A DNA stretch of 64,000 nucleotides, taken from CAVWTN01 sp963757945. Lineage in GTDB: Bacteria; Vulcanimicrobiota; Vulcanimicrobiia; Vulcanimicrobiales; Vulcanimicrobiaceae. Every line of letters begins with the position of its first letter. The stretch's first letter is position 1. The notes beneath the pieces were generated by a model. That model was not told the origin of the DNA. It ran no database searches and worked only from the letters and a program-made list of their open reading frames with translations. The stretch covers positions 1,302,001-1,366,000 of the forward strand of contig CAVWTN010000002.1 in assembly GCA_963757945.1 (NCBI GenBank), written 5' to 3'. Of this stretch, positions 26,169 through 35,206 are shown in pieces. Position numbers and translations under genes: made by a program.

Positions 26169-26611
26169 CGCTCCTCCGTTCGAGCGCCCGGCTGCGTCTC
26201 CGTCCGCTCGCGCGCCGCGTCCGCCAAGAAACGCTCGGCAATGAGGACCGCTGCGAAATCGTCGATCGGGCGCGGCGGCAGGAGCATGCCGAGGGGGACG
26301 AGCCGGCGCCATCCCGTCGGGGGATGCGCGGCGAAATACCGCGCCCGCGCGCGCAGCGTCGTTTCGCGTTCGTCGACGAGCGCGATCGGCAAGCCGATCG
26401 CTTCGATCATCGAACGGACTTCGGCCGCGTTCGTTCCGGAACCGAGCGCGATCGCGCCGACGCCGTGCGCGGGCAGGAGCGCGCGCAAGCGTTCGGGCAG
26501 CTCGCCGGTCGGCACGATGCCGCGTTCGCGCGTGGCGCCGTCGGGGCCGACGACGGCGTAGCCGCACTTCTGCGTCCCCGGGTCGATCCCGAGGACCGCG
26601 CCCGCGTTCAG
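26165..26611 (-). CDS. YqgF/RuvX-like RNase H-fold protein, probably CTG start
   Basis: About 148 residues of the RNase H-like resolvase/YqgF fold: VLGIDPGTQKCGYAVVG, ALGSGTNAAEV, ALVDERETTLRARARYF and IPPRPIDD-like PPRPIDDFAAVLIAERFL. The C-terminal motifs resemble the YqgF relatives found beside DUF3084 genes in cyanobacteria. The catalytic-type Asp of GIDPG lies only 9 residues into the protein, and the sole start-like codon before it is CTG 26611, overlapping the DUF3084 stop as CTGA. A downstream GTG at 26515 would delete the active-site strand, so I reject it. Confidence 0.8.
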   Translation of the reverse strand: MNAGAVLGIDPGTQKCGYAVVGPDGATRERGIVPTGELPERLRALLPAHGVGAIALGSGTNAAEVRSMIEAIGLPIALVDERETTLRARARYFAAHPPTGWRRLVPLGMLLPPRPIDDFAAVLIAERFLADAARERTETQPGARTEER

Positions 26612-27552
26612 CGTGCGCCCCGGCTCAGCGCGAACTCGATCAGCATCCCTCCCGTATGCGGATAGATGTCCTGCGCGGCCCTGGCCTCGATGTGGAAGCG
26701 TCCGCGCCCGGCCCTGATCTCATCGCCCATTTGCTTGGCACGCGCCTCGCTGAGATTCGGGAAGGGCTGCGCGTAGTACGGCGGCATACCGTTCGCGATC
26801 GCCGCTTCTTCCGAGGCGACGATCAACTGCGTGAAGACCACGCGCGTGTTGATCTCGGTCCCGCCCTCGACGTCGGCCGCGGCGATCTGGTCGTGCGCGT
26901 GAAAGATCACTTTGTCGCGCCAGAACGGGAACGAAAAATGGATCGGATCGTTCACGAAGAGATTCTGATCCGCGACCGCGATCAACAGGATCGGCCCCTG
27001 CAAGAGCGCGCCGGCGACGTCCGGACTGCTCAAGAACGTGCGCAGCTTCGCTTGCGTGTCGGGATCGCTCGCTTGGCCCTTGAACGGCTTGAGCCCGCGC
27101 GGAACGAGATTGCGATTGACGTTCTGTACGACCGAGTCGAAATACGACGACATCAAGGCCATCCGCTCGCCCGTCGATTGGTTCGGCGAGATCAACAGGT
27201 ACGGCTCGTAGACCAGCGCCCCGCGATCGACGACGACGTTCGTGTTCCGCGCGCGGCGGTCGAGCGCGTCCGCCTCCGCCTGCAACTTGTTGACCCGGTC
27301 GTTCAGGTCGCTCAAATGGAAAAAGGCCGCACGCGCATAGCCGGAGAGCAAGAGCGCGGCGACGGTCACCGTGAACGCGATCACCATGCCCGTCCCGACC
27401 GCGACGATCGTGGACGTGTGCTTGGGCCGCAAGCCGAACATCGTCAGGCGCTTGCGCCCGACCTGGTGCCCGACGCGGTCGCCGACGTACGCGATGCCGC
27501 CCGCGACCAGCGTGATCGCAAGGACGAGCGCGAAGCCTCCCAGCGTGCCCAT
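26608..27552 (-). CDS. DUF3084 domain membrane protein
   Basis: A 314-residue protein with two N-terminal transmembrane helices (GGFALVLAITLVAGGIAYVGDRVGHQVGRKRLTMFGLRPKHTSTIVAVGTGM, then a second helix to about 75), a short coiled coil (LNDRVNKLQAEADALDRR) and an extracytoplasmic domain. Best known from cyanobacteria, DUF3084 has no assigned function. Placement directly after lptF/G (TGATG overlap) and before a YqgF-like gene suggests an envelope or LPS-export role. ATG 27552. Confidence 0.88.
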   Translation of the reverse strand: MGTLGGFALVLAITLVAGGIAYVGDRVGHQVGRKRLTMFGLRPKHTSTIVAVGTGMVIAFTVTVAALLLSGYARAAFFHLSDLNDRVNKLQAEADALDRRARNTNVVVDRGALVYEPYLLISPNQSTGERMALMSSYFDSVVQNVNRNLVPRGLKPFKGQASDPDTQAKLRTFLSSPDVAGALLQGPILLIAVADQNLFVNDPIHFSFPFWRDKVIFHAHDQIAAADVEGGTEINTRVVFTQLIVASEEAAIANGMPPYYAQPFPNLSEARAKQMGDEIRAGRGRFHIEARAAQDIYPHTGGMLIEFALSRGAR

Positions 27553-28667
27553 CAGCTCATCGCCAGACGGCGCACGAGCACCGCTCCGATCGCCGCGAAA
27601 ATCACGTTCGGCGTCCACGCTCCGACCGTCGCGACGACCGGGCCGCCGGGAAAACTCGTGAACACGTACGAGAACACGCTGGCCACGATGAAGTAGACGA
27701 ACAGGATCGCCACCGCGAGCCCGAACCCAAGGCCCATCCCGCCGCCGCGCGTCGGGCGCATGCCGAACGGCAGCGCGATCAACGTGAACACGACCGACGC
27801 GAACGGCCGGGCGAGCTTCTCGGCGTAGGCATACTGGAAGGCCCGCGTCTGGCTCACATCGAGCTGACCCGAATCGAGCACTTCGCGGACTTGTTTGCGG
27901 CTCATGTTCTCGGGACTGTTGTTCGCGGCACGCTGGATCAGCTGGCTCGGCCGCAATCCGATCTCCAGGCGCTGGCGCGGGGCGGTTTGGTATTCGATAT
28001 CCGTGCCATGGAACGAGTACTCGCGGACGTTCTCGAACGTCCACGCCGGCGGATCGTAGTTCGCCCGCTCGGCGAACACGAACAGCTCCGGCTGATTGTT
28101 CTTGTCATACTGGATGACCGTTGCATCGAGCATCGTCTCGGTCGAGGCCTCGAAGCCGCCGGCGGTGATGACCTGTCGGCCCCCGTTCGGCCCGCTCGTG
28201 GTCACGGTGAGGTTCCCTTCCTTGATCGGGCTCGTGTGCCGGATCACCTGGTCGCGAATGTAGGTCGCCTTGTCGTTCGCGTACGGCACGAGCTGCTCTT
28301 GCGCGATGAGGGCCACGAACGAGATGAAGACCGCCGCCACGAGCACCGGGGCCGTCGCGCGCATCAGCCCGATCCCGCCCGCCTTCATCGCGACGATCTC
28401 GCTCTCGCCCGAGAGGCGCTGCAGCGCGAGCAGCGTCCCGAGCAGCATCGCCATCGGCACGACCGTGATGATGATCTGAGGCAGTTGCCAGAGAAAATAC
28501 TCGACCGCCGCGCCGACCGGCGCGTGCTCGGCGGCGACGAGCCGGCTGATCGCCAGCAGCTGCGTCGCCGCGAAGATCAGCGCGAAGGCGGAGAGTCCGA
28601 AGGCGAACGGCCCCGCCAGCTCGCTGATCATGTACCGGTCGAGGATCTTGATCCTAATGGCGCGCAC
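27552..28667 (-). CDS. lptF: LPS export ABC transporter permease (LptF/LptG family)
   Basis: A 371-residue YjgP/YjgQ permease: a conserved amphipathic N-terminus (IKILDRYMISELAGPFAFGLS), three transmembrane helices, a periplasmic beta-jellyroll (about 130-260) and three more helices with ALPFGMRPTRGGGMGLGFGLAVAILFVYF. With LptB it extracts LPS from the inner membrane and passes it to LptC. Only one permease gene is present, whereas proteobacteria use an LptF-LptG pair; LptF versus LptG cannot be decided. GTG start 10 bases after lptB's stop. Confidence 0.92.
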   Translation of the reverse strand: MRAIRIKILDRYMISELAGPFAFGLSAFALIFAATQLLAISRLVAAEHAPVGAAVEYFLWQLPQIIITVVPMAMLLGTLLALQRLSGESEIVAMKAGGIGLMRATAPVLVAAVFISFVALIAQEQLVPYANDKATYIRDQVIRHTSPIKEGNLTVTTSGPNGGRQVITAGGFEASTETMLDATVIQYDKNNQPELFVFAERANYDPPAWTFENVREYSFHGTDIEYQTAPRQRLEIGLRPSQLIQRAANNSPENMSRKQVREVLDSGQLDVSQTRAFQYAYAEKLARPFASVVFTLIALPFGMRPTRGGGMGLGFGLAVAILFVYFIVASVFSYVFTSFPGGPVVATVGAWTPNVIFAAIGAVLVRRLAMS

Positions 28668-28676
28668 CCGGTGAGC

Positions 28677-29440
<764 letters not shown>

Positions 29441-29444
<4 letters not shown>

Positions 29445-30010
29445 CGCGGCGCACCCATGTGCAGTTGCGAAAGCGTCAGGTCGGCATCGACGTGCGGGCC
29501 CCGGATCTCCTCGCCGCCCGGACGAGAGATGACCACGTTGCCGTCGGCACGCACGCGCTCGGTGCGCTTGTTATAGACGAGGACGTCGCTGGAGAGCTTG
29601 GTGCCGTCCGAGGTGCGGGCGTGCACGCCGCCGCTCAGGGTCACCGTCTGCGTGCTTTCCTCCGCGACCGCTTTCGGAGCGTCGGCAACGAGCTTCGAAC
29701 CCGCCTTTTCGAAGAACGTGATGTGCGGGTTGACGAATTCGCTGCGAGCGTCGCCGCTGGCCGAGCGTTCGGAATCGTTGGCGTCGGCTCGAATCTGATA
29801 CAAAGTACGGTTCTCTTTTTTCACCGTGAAGTAATAGTACTGCGAGCCGGCACGCTCGGAGTGCGCGCTCAGCGGAAGCGAGGTCGCGACGGCGCTGCCC
29901 GCGGTCGCGGTCGCGGCCGGCGAAGGCGTGGGCTCGGCCGCCGTGCGATTCCCGTTCCCGGCGCAGGCGGCAAGGAGTGCCGCGGCCGTCAGCGCGAGCA
30001 GCCGCTTCAC
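29441..30010 (-). CDS. lptC: LptC-like LPS export lipoprotein
   Basis: A 189-residue lipoprotein: signal peptide with lipobox LLAAC, a Thr/Ala/Pro-rich linker, then the LptC/LptA-type periplasmic domain (LYQIRADANDSER, ITFFEKAG, VTLSGGVHARTSDGTKLSSDVLVYNKRTERVRADGNV). It would receive LPS from LptB-LptF/G and pass it to the periplasmic bridge. Cyanobacteria and other Terrabacteria have similar lipoproteins at this position; no separate lptA or lptD lies in the window. GTG 30010 shares GTGA with the ligase-like gene's stop. Confidence 0.85.
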
Positions 30011-31221
30011 GATTCCACGAGCCCCCGGCGCGCGGCACCGAGCGCGAGCGCCATGAACGGGATCCAGCAACCGAGGATGACGACCTGGATGAAATCGATC
30101 GTCCCCTGGACCCACGTGGCGACGAAGGCGCTCGCAAAAGCGACGCCGAGGATCCGCCCCGCCGGCGACGCCGTCTTCAGTTCGCGCGCCAGCGCCCGGC
30201 CGAAACTCCACCACATGAAGGCGAGCGTCGTCATCCCGACCAGGCCCGTCTCAGCGGCCGACGTGAGCAGATAGCTGTGCGCGTGGAAGGCGCTCGGTTC
30301 GCCGTTCGGCGAGCGCAACAGCGGATAGACGTGGCGGAACGCCCCCGGGCCCACGCCGGTGAGCCCGAACACCTGCGTGGCGCGCAGCCCCGCGCGCCAG
30401 ATCGACAAGCGCGTGAAATCCTCGGCCGGGTTGTGGTGCGCGTCATAGGCGAACGCCGCGACCGCGACGGCGGCGAACGCCACGGTCCCCAGGAGCGCCG
30501 CCGCGCGCGTGCGCCGGCCGGCCGCGGCGGCGAACAAGCCTCCGGCGACCAGCCCCACCAGGCCCGCGCGCGAGAACGTCGCGAGCAGCGCCGCGAGCCC
30601 GGCCGCGGCCGTCGCCCACGCCAGGCCCCGCAGCCACGGCCGCCGAGTGGCGAGCGCAACGCCGACCGCCGTCGGAACGAGCATCAAGAGATAGCCCGCG
30701 AATTCGCCGGGGACGACGAACGTCGCGGTCGCCCGGCCATGGCTGATCGCGTAGAGGAGCGCCGGCCGCTTGAGCGCCACGAGCGCGAGTCCGAGCAGCG
30801 AAACGAGCGCGCCGCTCCCCAGCAGGGCCGCGAACATCGCGGTCGCGGCCCCGCGATCCCCGTAAAAGCGTGCGATCCCGCAATGGAAGGCCAGCACGAG
30901 CGCCCCGTCCAGGACGAACAGGAGCCCTGTGCGCGGATCGAACCCGAAGACCGCCGCGATGAACCATCCGCCGATATACGCGGCGATCGGCCAGAACGTT
31001 TCCGGCAGAGCGCCGCCCGCGCGAACGGTCGCACGCACGAGCAACAGCGCGCCCGCAATGCACACGGCGAGCAGCGCGATGGTCCAGGGGACCGGCACGA
31101 GCGAAACGCCCGGCGGAGAGACGCTCGAGAGCGCGATGAACGACGGGTAGAGCGGGAGCGCCGCGAAGCCGAAGGCGAGCAGCGCGCGCGTCAGCGGGCT
31201 CGCCTGCACGGAGGCCGTCAT
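30007..31221 (-). CDS. O-antigen ligase/polymerase-like membrane protein
   Basis: A 404-residue protein with about ten transmembrane helices and a large periplasmic loop. The Wzy_C/WaaL-like region shows TFSRAGLVGLVAGGLF and, after NPAEDFTRLSIWRAGLRATQVFGLTGVGPGAFRHVYPLL, the HAHSYLLTSAAETGLVG motif with His and Glu residues typical of WaaL-type ligases. It would join O-polysaccharide to lipid A-core or polymerise repeat units. Between lipid A and LPS-export genes, that role fits. ATG 31221 shares ATGA with the upstream stop. Confidence 0.86.
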   Translation of the reverse strand: MTASVQASPLTRALLAFGFAALPLYPSFIALSSVSPPGVSLVPVPWTIALLAVCIAGALLLVRATVRAGGALPETFWPIAAYIGGWFIAAVFGFDPRTGLLFVLDGALVLAFHCGIARFYGDRGAATAMFAALLGSGALVSLLGLALVALKRPALLYAISHGRATATFVVPGEFAGYLLMLVPTAVGVALATRRPWLRGLAWATAAAGLAALLATFSRAGLVGLVAGGLFAAAAGRRTRAAALLGTVAFAAVAVAAFAYDAHHNPAEDFTRLSIWRAGLRATQVFGLTGVGPGAFRHVYPLLRSPNGEPSAFHAHSYLLTSAAETGLVGMTTLAFMWWSFGRALARELKTASPAGRILGVAFASAFVATWVQGTIDFIQVVILGCWIPFMALALGAARRGLVES

Positions 31222-32339
31222 CCGGCCAGCGCTCGCACGGCGGCGGCGATCGCCTCGGCGCCGCCGGGGCCGCCCATCCGTTCCCGGCCGGTCGCGCCCA
31301 TCCGCGCGAGTTCCGCGCCGTCGGACAACAGCCGCTCGAGGGCCGCGGCGGCTGACGGGGGATCGGAGGGGACCACTTTCACCGCCGCGCCGAGCAGATG
31401 GCGCTGGCGCATCCGGTACCACGGTTCGGGCCCCTCGTCGGCGAGCGCGACGATCGGCACGCCGCTCGCCGCAGCCGCTTCGTTCGCCGTCCCGGCCTGG
31501 CCCAGGACCAAGCGCGACGCGCGCAACAGCGGCCCGATCTCGCCGCGCCATGCGACCAGGCGCGCGCCGCCCGCCTGCGCTTCGAACGCGCCGAAACGCC
31601 CCGCGCGCGTGACGGTCCAGCCGTCGCGCTCGAAGCCGGCCGCGAAGCGTTCCGGATCCAGCAACGGCGCGACCGAAAAGAGCGCGTTCACCGGCTCGCG
31701 CTCCCCGAGCACGCGGACGGCGCGGGCGAGCCGCAGGCCGTCGGCGTAGGCCTCCTCGCGGCTCCCCGGCAGGATCCCGAGCCACGCACCCTCCGCCGCG
31801 GGCCGCGCATCGCCGACCAGATCCGCGATCACGTTGCCGGGCGCCTCGGCGGGGACGCCTTGGGAGCGCAGCCGCTCCGCGGTCGCCTCGTCGCGCACGA
31901 ACACGCGCGCCGCGCGGGCGAGCACGCGTCGCTCGAACGGGCCGTACGGCGCGACGTAGACGCTCTTGGCCGTGCCGACGAACGCGACGCGCACGCCGGC
32001 GAGCAACGCCAGCCCGAGCGCGTACACGTCACCGACGGCGACGAGCACGTCGTAGCGCCGCGCCTCGCGTCGCAGAAACGCGAGCTGCGCGAGCAGCAGA
32101 CGCACGAAACCTGCGCGCACGTCGCGCGCGAGCGCCCGCACGTTCCCCATCGCGACGAGGCCGCCGCTGGGCATCGCGCGCTGCGGCCCGACCGAACGCA
32201 AGACCGCGCCGGGCGCCGTGCCGACGAGCGCGAGATGATCGAGTTGCGCGTCCGGCATCAGCGCGCGAAGGTCCCGCGCGATGCGTTCGGCGATCGAAAT
32301 CTCGCCGTGCCCGTTGCTGACGAAGAGGATGCGCGGCAC
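31218..32339 (-). CDS. Lipid-A-disaccharide synthase-related protein
   Basis: A 373-residue GT-B protein: N-terminal ILFVSNGHGEISIAERIARDLR, central YDVLVAVGDVYALGLALLAG and GTAKSVYV, C-terminal LGILPGSREEAYADGLRLA and LVLGQAGTANEAAAASGVPIVAL. It belongs to the LpxB-related family known mainly from cyanobacteria and Deinococcus-type diderms, distinct from true LpxB, which is encoded two genes upstream. The activity is unknown; a second sugar transfer on the LPS precursor is possible. GTG start; it begins 1 base after the metallophosphoesterase stop. Confidence 0.85.
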   Translation of the reverse strand: MPRILFVSNGHGEISIAERIARDLRALMPDAQLDHLALVGTAPGAVLRSVGPQRAMPSGGLVAMGNVRALARDVRAGFVRLLLAQLAFLRREARRYDVLVAVGDVYALGLALLAGVRVAFVGTAKSVYVAPYGPFERRVLARAARVFVRDEATAERLRSQGVPAEAPGNVIADLVGDARPAAEGAWLGILPGSREEAYADGLRLARAVRVLGEREPVNALFSVAPLLDPERFAAGFERDGWTVTRAGRFGAFEAQAGGARLVAWRGEIGPLLRASRLVLGQAGTANEAAAASGVPIVALADEGPEPWYRMRQRHLLGAAVKVVPSDPPSAAAALERLLSDGAELARMGATGRERMGGPGGAEAIAAAVRALAG

Positions 32340-32340
32340 G

Positions 32341-33078
32341 TCATGCCGCCGCGCGCAACGGCAAAAGGTCGAAGCGGGCGATCCGCGAGCGCGGTCCCGA
32401 GCAATCGAGTTCCGTGCGCGAGACATAGCGGCCGTACGGGCCGGCATGCACGATCGGAACGCCGTCCACGTATTCCGGTGCCGCGAGCGTATCGTGGCTG
32501 TGCCCGCCGAGGATCAGATCGAGCCTGGGCGCGGCCGCCGCAAGTTTGCGATCGACGCGCAAGCCCAAATGCGAGAGCACGACGAGCAGCGTCCCGTCCG
32601 GCGTCGTCGCGACGAACTCGCGCGCCACCTCCAGCGGGTCGCGAAAGCGCCAGCCGAACACGCGCTCCCAGGGCGAGCCCGCCGGATACTGCACGACGAG
32701 CAGCGAGAAGACGCGCACCTTCCGCACGACGCCCGCATCATCGCACGAGAACGTCAGTTCCGGAACGAACGGCAGCGGGCGTCCGCGCACGTCGCCGAGG
32801 TTCGAGCACACCAACGGATGCCGCATCTGCGCGGCGCGCGCGCGCACCGCGCCGAAGAGATAGTGGAACTCCCGATTGCCCATGCCCTGCGCATCGTACC
32901 CCGCCGCATCGAGCTCGGCGACGATCGGTTCGCTCTTCCGATAGACGGTCTGGCTGCCGCGCAGCGCATCGCCGCAATCGAAGAGCAAGCCCGGCTCCGC
33001 GGCGCGCAACGCGCGCAGACGCTCCACGATCCCGCGCCGATCGTGCAGATCCGAGGTGTGATAGATGCGCACGCTCAT
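32341..33078 (-). CDS. Calcineurin-like metallophosphoesterase (5'-nucleotidase type)
   Basis: A 245-residue enzyme with the metallophosphoesterase motifs: Asp10 and His12 (TSDLHD), Asp37 (CGDAL), Asn68 (GNREF), His170 (LSHLG), and His193 and His195 (GGHSHD). It resembles the N-terminal domain of UshA-type nucleotidases, but has no signal peptide and the usual GNHE reads GNRE, replacing a catalytic His by Arg69. It is coupled to lpxB (ATGA). No lpxH or lpxI gene is in the lpx cluster, and LpxH and LpxG are calcineurin-like, so it is a candidate for UDP-2,3-diacylglucosamine cleavage. That role is inference. Confidence 0.85.
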   Translation of the reverse strand: MSVRIYHTSDLHDRRGIVERLRALRAAEPGLLFDCGDALRGSQTVYRKSEPIVAELDAAGYDAQGMGNREFHYLFGAVRARAAQMRHPLVCSNLGDVRGRPLPFVPELTFSCDDAGVVRKVRVFSLLVVQYPAGSPWERVFGWRFRDPLEVAREFVATTPDGTLLVVLSHLGLRVDRKLAAAAPRLDLILGGHSHDTLAAPEYVDGVPIVHAGPYGRYVSRTELDCSGPRSRIARFDLLPLRAAA

Positions 33079-34202
33079 GCGCTCGCCCGCCGTGCCGGCG
33101 CGTGCACGATCTCCGCAACGAACTCCGCGCAGCGCGCGAGCGAATCCGGCGGCCCCAAGAGCGCGCGCAGCTCGCGCATCCCGGCGAGCTGCACGCTCGG
33201 ATCCGCGAGCAGCGCCGAGATCGCATCCGCGAGGCGCTCCGGCGTCGCATCTTCCTGCACGAACTCCGGGACGAGCGCACGATCGAGCAGGATGTTCGGC
33301 AACGTGATGAAGCGCCCGCGATAGATCCGCCGCCCGATCTTCGCTTGCGCTTCGGATGTGATGTACAGCGAGACGCACGGCACCTCGCGCAGCGCGGCCT
33401 CCAGCACCGCGGTCCCCGAAGCGACGAACGCCGCATCCGCTCGATCGAGCGCCGCCCGCGCCCCCGCCACGATCTCGAGCGGCACGTCCGCAAACCCCGC
33501 CGCGAACTCGCGCGCGATCCGCCGCGCATCCTCATCCGCGGCCCCCAGCACGAACGCCGTGCGCGGCCGCCGCGCCAGCACGAGCCGGCACGCCGCGAGC
33601 AACACCGGCACGTGCCGCGTCAGTTCGCTGCGCCGGCTCCCCGGCAGAAGCGCGATCGTGCCGCCGTCCGGCGGCGGCGGCGCCAGCGCCGCACGCGGCT
33701 CGACCAGCGAAACGAGCGGATGCCCGAAATATGCAACCGGCAGCCCCAGCGACCGATAGAAATCCCGCTGATGCGCGAACGGCGTCAGCGCCTGCGTCGC
33801 AGCCGCGACCGCCCGAGCCTGCCCCGCATTATCGAGCCACGCTCCCGGCGGAAAGAAATAGACGATCGGCCCCGCGTACCCAACCTTGCGCAGCAACCGC
33901 GCAAAGCGCAAATTGAACGCCCCAAAATCGACCAGCACGACCAGCTCGACCGGCCGCGCGCACAGCCTGCGCACCGTCCGAAACAACACGAGCAACAAGC
34001 GCGGAATCTTCCCCACCGCCTCGAGCGGCCCCATACTGGCCCACCCGCGCGTCTCCTCAAAGATCTCAAACCCCGCCGCCCGCATCCGAGCCGCGCCGAT
34101 CCCCTCCAACTCAACCCCGGGCAAAATCCGCCGCACCGCCTCCCCCAGCGCCGCCGCCGACATATCCCCCGAAGCCTCACCCGTCGAAAAGAAAATCCTC
34201 AC
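33075..34202 (-). CDS. lpxB: Lipid-A-disaccharide synthase
   Basis: A 375-residue GT19 enzyme that joins UDP-2,3-diacylglucosamine and lipid X to give lipid A disaccharide phosphate. Visible family motifs are RIFFSTGEASGDMSAAAL at the N-terminus, VVLVDFGAFNLRFARLLRKVG, VYFFPPGAWLDN, LLPGSRRSELTRHVP and FVASGTAVLEAALREVPCV. GTG 34202 is chosen because it puts RIFFSTGEASGD at the terminus; the frame extends to 34313 but through a palindromic element. Confidence 0.95.
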   Translation of the reverse strand: MRIFFSTGEASGDMSAAALGEAVRRILPGVELEGIGAARMRAAGFEIFEETRGWASMGPLEAVGKIPRLLLVLFRTVRRLCARPVELVVLVDFGAFNLRFARLLRKVGYAGPIVYFFPPGAWLDNAGQARAVAAATQALTPFAHQRDFYRSLGLPVAYFGHPLVSLVEPRAALAPPPPDGGTIALLPGSRRSELTRHVPVLLAACRLVLARRPRTAFVLGAADEDARRIAREFAAGFADVPLEIVAGARAALDRADAAFVASGTAVLEAALREVPCVSLYITSEAQAKIGRRIYRGRFITLPNILLDRALVPEFVQEDATPERLADAISALLADPSVQLAGMRELRALLGPPDSLARCAEFVAEIVHAPARRASA

Positions 34203-34256
34203 GCCGCCCGCCACACAACCCCACCCCCGAGCGGCGGCACTAGCAAGCCGGAAGGC

Positions 34257-34407
34257 GTCGCCGGGGCGGGCCTCGGGGGGTTGGCGGGGCGTGCAGCTTT
34301 TCCGCGGAGCCATGGATGGCGGGAGCGGAAAAGTGCACGAGTAGCGATTTCGCAGGATGCGAAATCGCGGGCGTCCCCGACAACCCCCCGAGGCCCGCCC
34401 CGGCGAC
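34257..34407. repeat. Nested palindromic element, three-way-junction fold
   Basis: Perfect 27-nt inverted arms (34257-34283 and 34381-34407) enclose two further hairpins. The first pairs 34297-34305 with 34325-34333 (nine perfect base pairs, with GTGCA/TGCAC extensions) and has a small GCCAT/ATGGC stem at its tip. The second is a perfect 11-bp hairpin with a 3-nt loop (34344-34354 with 34358-34368). It fills most of the 232-base gap between lpxA and lpxB. Either an mRNA structure inside the operon or a mobile palindromic repeat; no second copy was seen here. Confidence 0.8.
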
Positions 34408-34434
34408 CAGCCAGCCGAAGCCGCCAGCCCCCGC

Positions 34435-35202
34435 TCACTTCAATATTCCGCGTTCCGAATCTGCCTCGAGAAACGCCACGAGCTGCAGCCCGGCGTCGGT
34501 GTGCACGAGCGTTTTGATGTCGCCGATCGCTTGCGAGATGTTCTTGCCGGAACGGTACAGGAGTTTGTAACAGTCTTTGAGCTCCGAGAGCGTCTCGCTC
34601 GAGAAGCCGTGGCGGCGCAAGCCGACGCTGTTGAGGCCCCAGACGCGCGCGGGATCGCCTTCGACCAGGAAGTACGGCGGCACGTCGCGCGTGAGCTTCG
34701 TCGCCCCGCCGACCATGCTGTAGGCGCCGATGCGCACGAACTGATGCGTTCCCGCCATGCCGCCGATGTTCGCGAAATCCTCGACGACGACGTGCCCCGC
34801 GAGTTGCGCGAGATTCGACATCGTGACGCCGTTGCCGATGCGGCAGTTGTGCGCGATGTGCACGTACGCGAGCAGCAGGCAATCGCTCCCGACGGACGTG
34901 GTCTGGCCTTCGCCCGTGGCGCGGTGGACGCTGACGTATTCGCGCAGCGTCGTGCGGTCGCCGATCGTCGTGTAGGCAAGCTCGCCGTGCGACTTGCGGT
35001 CCTGCGACGCCATCCCGATCGAGCCGAACGGATAGATCTCGCAATCCTCGCCGATCGTCGTGTTCCCGTTGACGACGACGTGCGCGTACAGCTTCGTGCG
35101 CGCGCCGATCGAAACGTTTTCGCCGACGATGCAGTACGGCCCGATCTCCGCCTCTTTGCCGAGGCGCGCGTTGGGATGAACGATGGCGGTTGGGTGAATC
35201 AT
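34435..35202 (-). CDS. lpxA: UDP-N-acetylglucosamine acyltransferase
   Basis: A 255-residue left-handed beta-helix acyltransferase, first step of lipid A synthesis (3-hydroxyacyl transfer from ACP to UDP-GlcNAc). Hexapeptide repeats run from IHPTAIVHPNARLG to about residue 190, the catalytic His118 lies in YVHIAHNCRIG, and GGMAGTHQFVRIGAYSMVGG is family-typical. The C-terminal helical domain is complete. ATG start, 4 bases after fabZ's stop. Confidence 0.96.
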   Translation of the reverse strand: MIHPTAIVHPNARLGKEAEIGPYCIVGENVSIGARTKLYAHVVVNGNTTIGEDCEIYPFGSIGMASQDRKSHGELAYTTIGDRTTLREYVSVHRATGEGQTTSVGSDCLLLAYVHIAHNCRIGNGVTMSNLAQLAGHVVVEDFANIGGMAGTHQFVRIGAYSMVGGATKLTRDVPPYFLVEGDPARVWGLNSVGLRRHGFSSETLSELKDCYKLLYRSGKNISQAIGDIKTLVHTDAGLQLVAFLEADSERGILK

Positions 35203-35206
35203 CTCG

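Noticed and set aside
24978..26561. A 527-residue plus-strand frame opposite the SLH porin
   Set aside because: Arg/Glu/Ala-rich shadow of a clear SLH-porin gene, without any domain or ribosome site.
31398..34517. A plus-strand open frame of more than 1000 residues opposite the ligase, LpxB-related, phosphoesterase and lpxB genes
   Set aside because: Composition is extremely Arg/Pro/Ala-rich and repetitive, and four well-recognised minus-strand genes occupy the same bases.
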